DNA of 64,000 nt from an uncultured Rubripirellula sp. (GTDB lineage: Bacteria > Planctomycetota > Planctomycetia > Pirellulales > Pirellulaceae): the NCBI GenBank assembly GCA_938075415.1, contig CALJHC010000019.1, positions 96,596 to 160,595 of the forward strand. The letters are read 5' to 3'. The notes below the pieces were generated by a model. It did not search any database and was not told the DNA's origin. It worked only from the letters and a program-made list of their open reading frames with translations. Of this stretch, positions 10,491-19,556 are shown piece after piece (position 1 is the first letter of the stretch; the number at the start of each line of letters is the position of its first letter). The position numbers and the translations under genes were made by a program.

Positions 10491-11732
10491 TTATTCGAAT
10501 CGGAGGGCATCAATGGGGTCCATGCGACTCGCTTTCCTCGCTGGATAGAAACCAAAAAAGACGCCAACAAAACCAGAAAAAATAATAGCGGTGACCGCGG
10601 CCGGTAATGAGACAACGACGGGCCAATCCGTACCGGGCGACCATTGATTGATCAGGGTGATAATACCGATCGAGCCGGCGATTCCAAAAACCAGACCGAT
10701 CCCGCCTCCAAGTACCGACAGGACAACCGCCTCAATTAAAAACTGCCTTAAGATGTCACGCCCTCTCGCCCCCACTGCCATTCGAATCCCAATCTCTCGC
10801 GTCCGCTCAGTCACAGAAACCAGCATGATGTTCATGATACCAACACCGCCAACTGCCAAACTGATGGCCGCAATCGATGCAAGCATTGCCGTCATCGAAC
10901 CGGTGATCACACCAAGGACACTTGCAATCTCCGTCGTGCTCTGAACCTCAAAATCGGCTGGCCGTCCAGGGTATACATCATGCCGCTCCCGAAGCAATTG
11001 TCGAATCTCGCTCGATGCCTCATTGGCAACTTCCGATGAACGAGCCGAGGCCATGATGGCATGAACATTATTGAACTGATTGCCGTGAATCCGTTTTTGC
11101 ACCGTCGTAAAAGGCACCAAGATGAGATCGTCCTGATCTTCTCCCATCATGTTCGCACCCTTTGACTCCAAGACACCGATTACACGAAACGGGATGTTCC
11201 CAATTCGCAAAGTTTCACCAATCGGGTTGACGGTCTGAAACAGCTTCGCCACCAAAGTCTGACCAATGACACACACTTTTTCCGCCGAGCGTATCTCCCG
11301 ATCTCCGAAGTAACCTCCAAGACGCACCCCCCAACTTCGAACCGTCAGATAATCAATCCCAACGCCAAACGAATCCTTGGGTTGCCAGTTCAATCCACCG
11401 TAAACAATCTGATTGGAAAAACCGACTAAGCCACTCGCCGCGACGATGGAGGGACACTCCAGGCGAATCGCCTCAGCATCCCCCGGCGTCAGGGAGACAG
11501 ACCTTGAATCCTGAACCCCACCCCGCCGCATCATTTTTGGGACGATGATGATGACATTGGTACCGAGACCCTCCAGTTCTCCGCGAACCAAACTGGTCGC
11601 ACTTTGCCCGATCGAAACCATCGCGGTCACCGCGGCAATTCCAATCACAACTCCCAGAATCGTCAACGTGGCACGCAGGCGATTCTTAGCGAGCGAGCGC
11701 ATCGCAATCTGCACGGTGTTCCAAAATCCCAT
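10491..11732 (-). CDS. MacB/FtsX-type ABC transporter permease
   Basis: 413 residues with the typical MacB permease layout: a first membrane helix around residues 20-42 (KNRLRATLTILGVVIGIAA), a periplasmic MacB-PCD domain (about 50-270) and three C-terminal helices that form the FtsX domain (about 275-305, 330-360, 375-400). The GVGIMNIMLVSVTERTREIG segment and the C-terminal FYPARKASRMDPIDALR motif are diagnostic. In the MacAB/Lol type of systems a separate or fused ATPase powers the permease, which moves lipoproteins, peptides or drugs out of the inner membrane mechanically. The adaptor gene lies 204 bases upstream on the same strand. No ATPase is fused here and none is encoded in the gap, so the partner must be elsewhere. 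Confidence 0.93.
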   Translation of the reverse strand: MGFWNTVQIAMRSLAKNRLRATLTILGVVIGIAAVTAMVSIGQSATSLVRGELEGLGTNVIIIVPKMMRRGGVQDSRSVSLTPGDAEAIRLECPSIVAASGLVGFSNQIVYGGLNWQPKDSFGVGIDYLTVRSWGVRLGGYFGDREIRSAEKVCVIGQTLVAKLFQTVNPIGETLRIGNIPFRVIGVLESKGANMMGEDQDDLILVPFTTVQKRIHGNQFNNVHAIMASARSSEVANEASSEIRQLLRERHDVYPGRPADFEVQSTTEIASVLGVITGSMTAMLASIAAISLAVGGVGIMNIMLVSVTERTREIGIRMAVGARGRDILRQFLIEAVVLSVLGGGIGLVFGIAGSIGIITLINQWSPGTDWPVVVSLPAAVTAIIFSGFVGVFFGFYPARKASRMDPIDALRFE

Positions 11733-11780
11733 TTACTTAACACACCAATGATTGGTTATTGAAACCTAACAGCCATCTCA

Positions 11781-11834
11781 GCAAACATCCCGGCAAACAT
11801 CCCGGTCAACATCCCGGTCAACATCCCGGTCAAC
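11781..11834. repeat. 12-base tandem repeat, about 4.5 copies
   Basis: Unit GTCAACATCCCG, with GCAAACATCCCG in the first two copies. It sits between the adaptor and permease genes where a LolD/MacB-type ATPase gene is normally found. Confidence 0.9.
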
Positions 11835-11936
11835 AGAAGCGAACCGTGCCAGAACGACTGTCGACAATCGATTCACTTCGTTTTTTGTCCCATTCTTTCA
11901 ACAAGAAAAATATCGCTCAACAACGTCGCGGCCAAC

Positions 11937-13178
11937 CTACTGCTTCTTCGTCACCACCAACTCATCATCAAGCTGCAACTCGCCGCTAATCAACTCACTC
12001 CATTTGCTATCCCGCAGCCCGATCGTCACGGGCACAGCGCGCAATTTGGGTGATTCCCAAACCCAGACATATCGCTGCGAACGTTTGGCGGCCAACGCTG
12101 CCTTTTCCTCAGCTGACTCCTCCACCACCAGATCATCCTCGTTCTCATTAACAACACCCAACACCAAATACTTATCCTCTTCACGCACGTGTTGAACTTC
12201 CGGAAAAAATCGCAAGGCGGCGTTGGGAATACGCAGACATTCATCGCGTTTTCCCGTTTGAAACGAGAGACTTGCGGTCATCCCGGGCATTAATTTCTGA
12301 TCGGTGTTCTTGGTTGAGACGATCACGGGATAGGTGACAACATTTTGCATGACTACCGGACTCATTCGGATCTGCACAATCTGACCGGTGAAGAGATCGT
12401 CGGGATAGGCGTCCACCGAAAAAAGAACTGGCTGCGATTTTTCAGACGCCTGGCGTATCAATCCAATATCCGCCTCGTCAACCGATGCGAATAAATGCAT
12501 CTCTTCGCGCAGGTCAGGTGCAACCACAAATAATTCCGGCGTCTGAAATTGAGCCGCTAATGTTTGCCCGGGTTCAATTTTTCGATCGATCACGACCCCG
12601 TCCACCGGTGAAACAATTCGAGTGTATGCAAGATTTGCTTCTGAGTTCAACAACCCAGCTTCGGCTTGATCGACACCCGCGACCGCGATTTTCACCTGCG
12701 CTTCGAGTGACTCCACCTTGAAACGAAACTGATCCAATTCAACCTGAGAAACAAATCCCTCTCCTTGATCCCGCAACCGATTTGTTCGATCCAGATCAAG
12801 CTTCGCCAACGCAAGGTCTGACTCAACCCGCTTAACCTCGGCTTGGCGAATTCCCAACACTGCTCGATCCTGAGCAACCGCAGCTTCGAAAAGCCGCGGG
12901 TCAATCTCGGCCATCAACTGACCCTTTTCAACCGTATCGTTGAAATCAACATGCAACTCCTGGATCGGTCCGGAAACAAACGTTCCAACCGAGACGGAAA
13001 GAACCGGCTTCACTTCGCCGGTGGAATTGACAACCGAAACCAATGAACCTCGGGTTACTTTCGCGGTTCTGAATGATGGTATCTGCCGCTTTTCCCAAAC
13101 CTCGCGTCCCTTCATGACACCGAAGCCAATGGCTGCCACGAAAACAAGCAGAATGAGAATTCGAACCAGATAACGCAT
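11937..13178 (-). CDS. RND/MacA-type periplasmic adaptor (HlyD family)
   Basis: 413 residues. An N-terminal membrane anchor (about 4-23) is followed by the barrel-sandwich hybrid in two halves (GTFVSGPIQELHVDFND, then YTRIVSPVDGVVIDRKIEPG), a long alpha-helical hairpin between them (about 105-185), a beta-barrel domain (SPVVMQNVVTYPVIVSTKN) and a membrane-proximal end. In MacAB-type exporters this protein links the permease to an outer-membrane channel. It is transcribed ahead of the permease at 10491-11732. An acidic and Lys/Ala-rich insertion near residues 345-370 is longer than in standard MacA. The start ATG at 13178 directly precedes the anchor and no better start is visible. Confidence 0.92.
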   Translation of the reverse strand: MRYLVRILILLVFVAAIGFGVMKGREVWEKRQIPSFRTAKVTRGSLVSVVNSTGEVKPVLSVSVGTFVSGPIQELHVDFNDTVEKGQLMAEIDPRLFEAAVAQDRAVLGIRQAEVKRVESDLALAKLDLDRTNRLRDQGEGFVSQVELDQFRFKVESLEAQVKIAVAGVDQAEAGLLNSEANLAYTRIVSPVDGVVIDRKIEPGQTLAAQFQTPELFVVAPDLREEMHLFASVDEADIGLIRQASEKSQPVLFSVDAYPDDLFTGQIVQIRMSPVVMQNVVTYPVIVSTKNTDQKLMPGMTASLSFQTGKRDECLRIPNAALRFFPEVQHVREEDKYLVLGVVNENEDDLVVEESAEEKAALAAKRSQRYVWVWESPKLRAVPVTIGLRDSKWSELISGELQLDDELVVTKKQ

Positions 13179-13506
13179 GAATCAATCGATCAACAAGAGA
13201 AAAATACGACGCGGGAAGCACAGAGATCACCCGCAGAGTCTAACCCAGAGTCCGCAAGTGTTGCGACTGGCGACTGACACCGAAGGGGAATAGTTGGCAA
13301 AAACCCTATGACCACTGGTGACTGCCAGCGACACCCAACGCCAGAAGAACAGAGAAACGCACCAGGATCCCTCCGTAGACCAGGATCCCTCCGTAGACCA
13401 AGATCCCTCCGTAGAACAGGATTCCTCGAAAAACGGGTGGCCCAGTAAAGACCGTGGCATCAAACCAACCTGCGTCTACCTTTGGCACCAGCCGACATCC
13501 ATCCAA
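13179..13506. other. Gap with tandem repeat between helicase and adaptor genes
   Basis: No gene seen. It should hold the promoter of the adaptor-permease operon and the 3' end of the helicase transcript. It contains the 18-base tandem repeat at 13361-13428. Confidence 0.6.
13361..13428. repeat. 18-base tandem repeat, about 3.8 copies
   Basis: Unit ACCAGGATCCCTCCGTAG, copies at 13361, 13379, 13397 (one change) and a degraded copy at 13415. Not CRISPR-like: copies are contiguous with no spacers. Confidence 0.9.
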
Positions 13507-15510
13507 TCACCCTCCGCCACGTTTCGCGCCCTTTCGATACTTGTTGGGATTATCTGCCTTGCCGGTGATCTCGTAAAGAAAACGACTGGGAGTGGTGGGA
13601 CGGGGCTTGCCCCATTTTCGTCGAGTCAACGCAAGGGACAATGTCAGGATTTCTTGCGCTCGCGTGATCCCCACGTAACACAACCTCCTCTCTTCAGCGA
13701 TGTCGTTCTCGTCCCCACTTTTGACACTTCGGCTGTGAGGAAGAATCCCATCCTCAAGCCCCACCATGAAAACGTGAGGAAACTCGAGCCCCTTTGCCGC
13801 GTGCATGGTCAACAACCAAACCGCGTTCTGCTTGGCAAGCTTATCCTTCTCATTACCCATCTCACGTCCAGCGAGAGCGATCTCTGATAAAAACCCCGTG
13901 AGGTCAGGTTTCGCAGCCCCATCCTCATAAGCTCCGATTGCGTTCACCATTTCCTCGAGCGAATTCATCCGAGCCTCACGTTCCTCTGTCTTCTCGTACG
14001 TTCGGCTGATCTCCTCCGCATAGGCTGTCCGTTCAATCAGAGTGCGCATCGCGTCGGTCAATGATTCATGATCGGCTCGCTGACGAACCGACATCGCTAT
14101 CTCCGATAAATGGTCAATCCCGCGACGGGCAACCGTCGGTAAATCTGCTATCGCGGCCGAATCCTGCATCACCTCCCAAACAGGCACCCCTCGCTCCACC
14201 GCGCGTCCCACCAACGTCTTGATTGTCTTACTACCGAGACCACGTGGGGGTGTATTGATCACGCGAAGCAAAGAAACCTCATCAGCTGGCTGTTCAATCC
14301 ATTTCAGATACGCAATCAAATCACGTATCTCTTTACGATCAAAGAATGACTGACTGCCGAGCATCACATAGGGAATTTTTGCTTTACGAAGCTCAGTTTC
14401 AAAAAGACGTGGTTGCTCATTGGTGCGAAACAGGATCGCCACATCACGAGGCTGAACATGTTCGTTATCGATCAGATGTGTGATTTGAGCGACAACACTT
14501 TTTGACTCGGTGATTTCGTCCTTGTACTGCTCGATACGAGGACGTTTTCCGGTGGGACGACTCGCGATCAAACGCTTGTCATGCCTAACGGTGTTGTAGG
14601 AAATCAACCGATTGGCCATTTCCAGAATTGCTGCCGTGCTTCGATAATTGTCTTGGAGATAGACCACCTTGGCATCGGGCCAATCGTTTTTAAAGTTCAA
14701 GATGTGCGTCACATCCGCTCCGCGCCAAGCGTAGATCGATTGGTCATCATCCCCAACCACGCAGAAGTTCCGATGCTTCTCGGTTAAATGACGCGTAATA
14801 CGATACTGACTACCATTGGTATCCTGATATTCATCGACCAAAACATGATCGTACTTCGATGCCTCCTCGTCACGGATCTCCGGGTGCTCTTCAAATAAGA
14901 TCTCGGTCTGCAACAACAAATCATCAAAATCCATTGCTCCCTGGATTTTCAACGCGGCCTGATAACGACGATAGGCGGCAGCAGCAAAGTGCTCGCGATC
15001 AGTCCCCGCTAAGTAAACGGATTGATCCGGAAGAACGGATTCATTTTTCCAACCGCTGATGATCGTCAACATGTCGCTGGGACGCAACGCGGTGCCAGGT
15101 AAACGTAATTCTCGAAGCACTGACCTGGCCAACGATTCTTGATCACTCCGATCGTAGATGGAAAATTTCTTGGGAAAACCCAACGCTCTCGCGTGCTGTC
15201 TCAATATTCGCACACACTGCGAGTGAAAGGTGCTGATGGTAGGCTTCGGTGAATCATCCTTGTCTTTTTTTGTTGATCGCTTGGGACGAATCAAGTCACC
15301 AACTCGCTCCTGCATTTCTCCAGCTGCTTTGTTGGTGAAAGTCACCGCGAGGATGCGACTGGGGTCGATTCCATTGCGAATAAGATTGGCAATTCGAAAA
15401 GTCACCACCCGGGTCTTTCCAGTACCAGCCCCCGCGAGAACCAAAAGTGGTCCTCGGAGGGTCGCCACCGCATCAGCCTGCGGCCCGTTCAATCCGTGAG
15501 TTGCGTTCAA
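13507..15510 (-). CDS. pcrA: ATP-dependent DNA helicase, UvrD/PcrA/Rep family
   Basis: 667 residues, a little shorter than the usual 700-750. Superfamily 1A helicase motifs are all visible: Q-motif region (LNGPQADAV), Walker A AGAGTGKT at about 26-33, motif Ia (AVTFTNKAAGEM), Walker B and motif II (VLVDEYQDTN), motif III (VVGDDDQSIYAWRGA), motif IV (LQDNYRST), motif V (TMHAAKGLEFPHVF) and motif VI (EERRLCYVGITRA). These enzymes unwind DNA 3'-5' in repair and replication restart. No ATG is available: an in-frame TGA lies five codons before the TTG at 15510, which I take as the start, with a second TTG six codons on. The C-terminus stops soon after motif VI, so the usual C-terminal Tudor-like tail is short or absent. 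Confidence 0.93.
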   Translation of the reverse strand: MNATHGLNGPQADAVATLRGPLLVLAGAGTGKTRVVTFRIANLIRNGIDPSRILAVTFTNKAAGEMQERVGDLIRPKRSTKKDKDDSPKPTISTFHSQCVRILRQHARALGFPKKFSIYDRSDQESLARSVLRELRLPGTALRPSDMLTIISGWKNESVLPDQSVYLAGTDREHFAAAAYRRYQAALKIQGAMDFDDLLLQTEILFEEHPEIRDEEASKYDHVLVDEYQDTNGSQYRITRHLTEKHRNFCVVGDDDQSIYAWRGADVTHILNFKNDWPDAKVVYLQDNYRSTAAILEMANRLISYNTVRHDKRLIASRPTGKRPRIEQYKDEITESKSVVAQITHLIDNEHVQPRDVAILFRTNEQPRLFETELRKAKIPYVMLGSQSFFDRKEIRDLIAYLKWIEQPADEVSLLRVINTPPRGLGSKTIKTLVGRAVERGVPVWEVMQDSAAIADLPTVARRGIDHLSEIAMSVRQRADHESLTDAMRTLIERTAYAEEISRTYEKTEEREARMNSLEEMVNAIGAYEDGAAKPDLTGFLSEIALAGREMGNEKDKLAKQNAVWLLTMHAAKGLEFPHVFMVGLEDGILPHSRSVKSGDENDIAEERRLCYVGITRAQEILTLSLALTRRKWGKPRPTTPSRFLYEITGKADNPNKYRKGAKRGGG

Positions 15511-15556
15511 ATCCGTTTGTCACTGATAAAATTCGAAAAATAAAAAACGTGGCGAT

Positions 15557-15586
15557 TCAACCAATCAACCAATCAACCAATCAACA
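15557..15586. repeat. 8-base tandem repeat, about 3.7 copies
   Basis: Unit TCAACCAA, upstream of the helicase start (minus-strand gene beginning at 15510). Confidence 0.85.
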
Positions 15587-16017
15587 CTCACCCCGGAAAA
15601 CCTGACAGCCTGATAACCCAGACTTCTTTTCTGTGACCCACGACGAAACCAAAAGGCGATCTTGCCAACAGATGCCCCGAATGTTCCCCCGCTGTGGAAT
15701 CATCAAGCAAGGATAGAGAAACCATTAACGAAAGCATGAAGGAAGATCATTCGGGAAATCCGAGTGCATCTCGTCTAATGAATTCCCAAGCCAAATCCGG
15801 GAGTGAAGCCACAGCCATTGATCGGCGGAGCACAAGGCTTGTCGTGAAAGTCAATTTCGGACCCACGCCAGCAAAGGGAATCAAAAAGCGTTTTATCTCG
15901 CAGCAAACTTTGCACGAGCAACAGGACGCAGATGCCTGCCAAACACCGATCAAGTCTGCTCTCTCCCCTGCGTTACCCAACCAAATTCAGCCAGCGGTAA
16001 CGCTGTGCAACACAATG

Positions 16018-16107
16018 ATGCCCGACACAATAATGCCCGACACAATAATGCCCGACACAGTAATGCCCGACACAGTAATGCCCGACACAGTAATGCCTGA
16101 CACAACG
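16018..16107. repeat. 15-base tandem repeat, six copies
   Basis: Unit ATGCCCGACACAGTA, with A/G exchange at the second-to-last variable position (ACAATA or ACAGTA) and a changed last copy. Because the unit is a multiple of three, both strands stay open through it, which produces misleading long frames. Confidence 0.92.
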
Positions 16108-16198
16108 CTGATCCATTCAACGATGTCCACTTCAACATTGCCGAAATGGCCACCAACACGAACGCGAGTCGATGCGAAGCCAACTCCACTTCAACAGA

Positions 16199-16843
16199 TT
16201 ACCTCAGGTCGTCGCGATCAACGAGTGGGTTTGCGGATCCAACACCAATCAAAACCAATAAGCCTTGCTGTGGTTGATTTCGGGGCACCGCAGTTTGATC
16301 AAAAGGAATTCCGTAGCAAGCATAATTTCCCGTGGCTGAATCCATGACATACAACACGGTGCCGGCCGCAGGACGATTGCTGGCGCGAGGGAACTGGGTT
16401 CGGCCTGTCACCATGATGTACTTGCCACCCTTACCACCGGAGCCGAGTGTTTCGGCCACGTTCGTGGTGAACCGAGCCATGAATTGGCCACTGCGAGGGT
16501 AAATGACCGAACACTGAAGCAAACCAGAATTATGATCCAGAACGAACAGTCCCTCCGATTCATCACTGACGTTACCAGTCGCCATTGAAAACTTTTCACT
16601 CGTCACCGCAGCGGTCGCATTAATCAATGGCAGTGAATCGATCAAAGCCTGCGTTTGGGTCGAGGCATCGGGCGAGGCCGATTGTTGCCCCGCCCAGAAA
16701 CAAAACGTTCCCAGGCCAACCAACGACAACACCAGAAAGAGTGAAGTCAATTTTTTTGAAGCTGCGAAGCAACTTGACAGGCCACAGCAGGCGGGTCGAG
16801 CTTCTGATTCTTGTAAAGAAGGAAGTTCAGATGAATTGGACAT
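16199..16843 (-). CDS. Membrane-anchored hypothetical protein
   Basis: 214 residues from the ATG at 16843, which has GAGGAG about nine bases upstream; a GTG one codon earlier is less likely. A cytoplasmic N-terminus with five cysteines (residues 19-28 carry CC and C) precedes one membrane helix at about 33-55 (LTSLFLVLSLVGLGTFCFWAG). The outer part is small and beta-rich with a repeated theme of a value display or string formatting type (GLFVLDHNSGLLQCSV, TVLYVMDSATGNYACYGIPF). Planctomycetes carry conserved proteins of this general shape, but I do not recognise a function. The paired motifs V-LDHNSG and VMDSATGNYACY suggest an internal duplication. It is a single-gene unit. Confidence 0.7.
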   Translation of the reverse strand: MSNSSELPSLQESEARPACCGLSSCFAASKKLTSLFLVLSLVGLGTFCFWAGQQSASPDASTQTQALIDSLPLINATAAVTSEKFSMATGNVSDESEGLFVLDHNSGLLQCSVIYPRSGQFMARFTTNVAETLGSGGKGGKYIMVTGRTQFPRASNRPAAGTVLYVMDSATGNYACYGIPFDQTAVPRNQPQQGLLVLIGVGSANPLVDRDDLR

Positions 16844-17192
16844 CACTTGGCGACTCCTCGCGGCGACTGTTGTTCAAAATGTTTTAAAGACAAAGAGATC
16901 AAGACGACTTGACTCCACCAGACCCAAACGGCTCGGATCCTCAACTAACGACCCGAAGGCTATTGATCGGTGAATTGATTTCAATCCCTCCCCAAAAGAC
17001 CCTGCCGCCACCCCCTGCCTTTGCTCCAAAAAGATGCTCGCAGTTGGCTAAAGCGGTGAGCTACCGAATAAGCGAATCCTCTGGATCCAACAATATGGAC
17101 GAGGCTTCCTCCAGCGGCTTAACGCGAATCTCTCATAAGAACCCCAGTCTACCGTTTTCCCTGACAAAAAAGCGATGCGAGTTAATGGGTCG
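16844..17192. other. Gap with no recognised feature
   Basis: About 350 bases with no gene, repeat or strong hairpin that I can support. It should contain the promoter of the minus-strand gene that starts at 16843. Confidence 0.5.
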
Positions 17193-17773
17193 TCACGTTT
17201 CGATCGATTCAGATCCCTTTTCCTCTCGAATCGCCCGGTTGGACAGCCGAAATCGGTCGTTTGTAATTTGACCGACCAAATCCTTTGACTGAGCGGCAAA
17301 GAGCGGATTCGCTGAAAATAAGGGGGTAGAAGGAACGGTCAAAGTTTCATCACCCTTGATAAAAGCAACGTCTCTCGATCCTTGGTCCATCTTAAGCCGA
17401 TGGTCAATTTCATTAGCCCCCCTAAACCACCCAAAGTTTTTCGGCGGCATGCAACGAATGAGAAATTCTTCGAAAAACCTCGAGTGATTACCTTTCATCA
17501 ATTGCTTGCTCACTTGCTCGTTAACGGCAGAGTCATTGCGAGAATCACCCGACCATCTGGCCTTAGTCAATCCCACCCAATCTGACAGCATCGCGGCAAA
17601 ATCACGATCTGATCCAAAAACGTGGGAACCAAGTGCATGAAATCATCGGATGTCGCCGAGGAATCGCCGAGAACAACGCAAAAAGTATTTGGTCCCAAAA
17701 CAGGGATGGTGGGTTTCGCTGCAATCTCATGCAACAAATCAGGCGACAGCTGGCAGGCAAAACGGTCATTTGC
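17193..17773 (-). pseudogene. Probable frameshifted protein-coding relic, family unknown
   Basis: Two abutting minus-strand frames read like one protein. The upstream frame (17773 down to about 17630) gives LSPDLLHEIAAKPTIPVLG and FCVVLGDSSATSDDF. The downstream frame (about 17640 down to 17193) continues with HALGSHVFGSDRDFAAML, SDWVGLTKARWSGDS and then an ordinary-looking hydrophilic chain that ends in EEKGSESIET. The switch falls near the DDF codons. No good start codon exists for the upstream half (an in-frame TGA lies just before it), so both a 5' truncation and a frameshift are likely. I do not recognise the family. A single-base sequencing error rather than decay cannot be excluded. 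Confidence 0.35.
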
Positions 17774-17907
17774 TCAGTAGATCACTAGGTTTTCTCAGCG
17801 AGGTAATTGTAAGGCCGTGATTTGACCCTTAGGATTTCCGTCAGTTTGACGTCCACACACTCTTTTTTGCAATTTGTTAGTCAGTCGCCAGAGGTGAAGA
17901 AAAAATC

Positions 17908-19104
17908 ATGGGTATTAACGCACCACTCGATCGAAAATTCCGAATGGCCTTGGTTGGCGGGGGCGCGGGCTCCTTCATTGGACGCGTTCACTCCGTTGCC
18001 GCCTGCCTTGACAATCGCGCCGTTTTGACAGCAGGGGCGCTCTCAAGCAACCCCGAGCGAGCGAAGGCGTCGGCAGTGGACTATGACATTCATGAATCTC
18101 GTGCTTACGGCAGTTATCAAGAACTTCTTGATGAAGAGACCAAACTGCCTGCTGAGGAGAGAATTGATTTCGTAAGTGTGGCGACACCCAACCACATGCA
18201 CTTTGAGGTCGCCGATGCCGCGGTGAAATCCGGTTTTAACGTCGTCTGCGACAAACCACTCACCTTCGACCTTGCGCAAGCGGAATCACTGCTGCAAACG
18301 GTTGAAGGAAGCGATGTGGTTTTCGCCGTCACGCACAACTACTCGGGATACCCTTTGGTTCGCCAGGCAAGGGAAATGATTCTTGGAGGTGAATTGGGTG
18401 AGATCAACGCAATTCGCTCACAATACATTCAAGGCTGGCTTCGAACTCCGCTTGAAAATGACGAACAAAAACAAGCGTCTTGGCGAACGGACCCTGCAAA
18501 AAGTGGTGCCGCGGGTGCCTTTGGTGACATCGCGACTCACGCTTACAACCTGGGTCGATACATGACCGGAGTGCTTCCAGGTGAAGTCAGCTGCAGCTTA
18601 AAAACTTTTGTTGAGGGTCGAAGACTCGACGATTACGGAACCGCAGTCATTCGATATGACAATGGAGCTTTGGGAACCGTCACCGCCTCACAGATTAGTC
18701 ACGGCAGGGAAAACGACCTTGAGATCGAAATTGACGGCACAAAAGGATCTCTGCGTTGGCGACAAGAAAATCCCAATGAATTGATCTATCGCCAAAATGG
18801 CAAGGCGCACCAGATCTACACTCGCGACCCCAACGCGCCTTTCATGAATGGCTTGGGTGCTGGGGCTTGCCGATTGCCGTCCGGGCACCCCGAGGCATTC
18901 TTTGAAGCCTTCGCGAATGTCTACACCGCAGCGTTCGATGACATGGCCCGTCGCGCTTCCGGTGAATCCATTGAGCGGCGAGACACGCTTTACCCGAATA
19001 TCTATGACGGGGTTGAAGGCATGTTCTTCATCCAACAATGCGTTAACAGCAGTCAGCAAGACGCAGCATGGCTGCCGCTCAAGCATCCCGCCGCACGCGT
19101 CTAA
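17908..19104 (+). CDS. Gfo/Idh/MocA-family oxidoreductase, cytoplasmic
   Basis: 398 residues. The ATG at 17908 follows GAGGTGA by about ten bases. A Rossmann N-terminal domain carries GGGAGSFIG at 17-25 for NAD(P) binding, then SVATPNHMHFE (90-100) and CDKPL at 114-118, the family's E/D-K-P site. The C-terminal sheet domain contains GDIATHAYNLG at about 206-216, supplying the likely catalytic His. There is no signal peptide, unlike the relative at 21282-22796. Members oxidise or epimerise sugars, inositols or related polyols; the substrate is unknown here. The ThuA-like gene follows 450 bases later on the same strand, a frequent pairing in planctomycete carbohydrate loci. Confidence 0.93.
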   Translation: MGINAPLDRKFRMALVGGGAGSFIGRVHSVAACLDNRAVLTAGALSSNPERAKASAVDYDIHESRAYGSYQELLDEETKLPAEERIDFVSVATPNHMHFEVADAAVKSGFNVVCDKPLTFDLAQAESLLQTVEGSDVVFAVTHNYSGYPLVRQAREMILGGELGEINAIRSQYIQGWLRTPLENDEQKQASWRTDPAKSGAAGAFGDIATHAYNLGRYMTGVLPGEVSCSLKTFVEGRRLDDYGTAVIRYDNGALGTVTASQISHGRENDLEIEIDGTKGSLRWRQENPNELIYRQNGKAHQIYTRDPNAPFMNGLGAGACRLPSGHPEAFFEAFANVYTAAFDDMARRASGESIERRDTLYPNIYDGVEGMFFIQQCVNSSQQDAAWLPLKHPAARV

Positions 19105-19556
19105 GCAAGGCTGCGAATTTTTGATTGGTCATCCAAGTGGCATCACTCAGGTTGGGTGGTGCCACATTTTTGATTCAATCAACAACACCCGCCGGATGTC
19201 CCTGAATTTTCCCCAATCCAGAATCGACTTCAATCCTTGTCTGCCCTGCACGACTGACACCCGCTCACGCCATGCACTTCGCCCCCAACGCGTTCTCTCA
19301 TTCCGACCGCTGATTCGGCTAAAATGAGGACAAAGCCGGCGGCATACTCGCCTACGACTTTCCTTGAAAACATCCAGACTGCGAATGATCTTCGTCAGCG
19401 AAACGATGAAGCACCAGTGGTTCCAATCGGCCATTGCAACCCTCGTGATCTAAACAGGGTAAACTTGTCACTTGAGCGTCCCGAATCGCTCACACAATCC
19501 AACTCGCCTGAAACAAGCCCGTCTATCCAAAACGCTTATTCTCGATGGAGAGATTC
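19105..19556. other. Gap between oxidoreductase and ThuA-like gene
   Basis: About 450 bases with no supported gene or repeat. The length suggests the ThuA-like gene has its own promoter, but no clear promoter motif was recognised. Confidence 0.5.

Larger units (their letters stand above)
15511..16198. other. Gap with two short tandem arrays
   Basis: No supported gene. An open plus-strand frame at 15694-16347 exists, but its composition is unlike the neighbours, it runs through the 15-base repeat and it overlaps the minus-strand gene at 16199-16843, so I treat it as chance. The arrays at 15557-15586 and 16018-16107 are listed separately. Confidence 0.55.

Noticed and set aside
15694..16347. 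Long plus-strand frame with Met-Pro-Asp-Thr repeats
   Set aside because: It is held open by the 15-base repeat, lacks a ribosome binding site and overlaps the better supported gene at 16199-16843.
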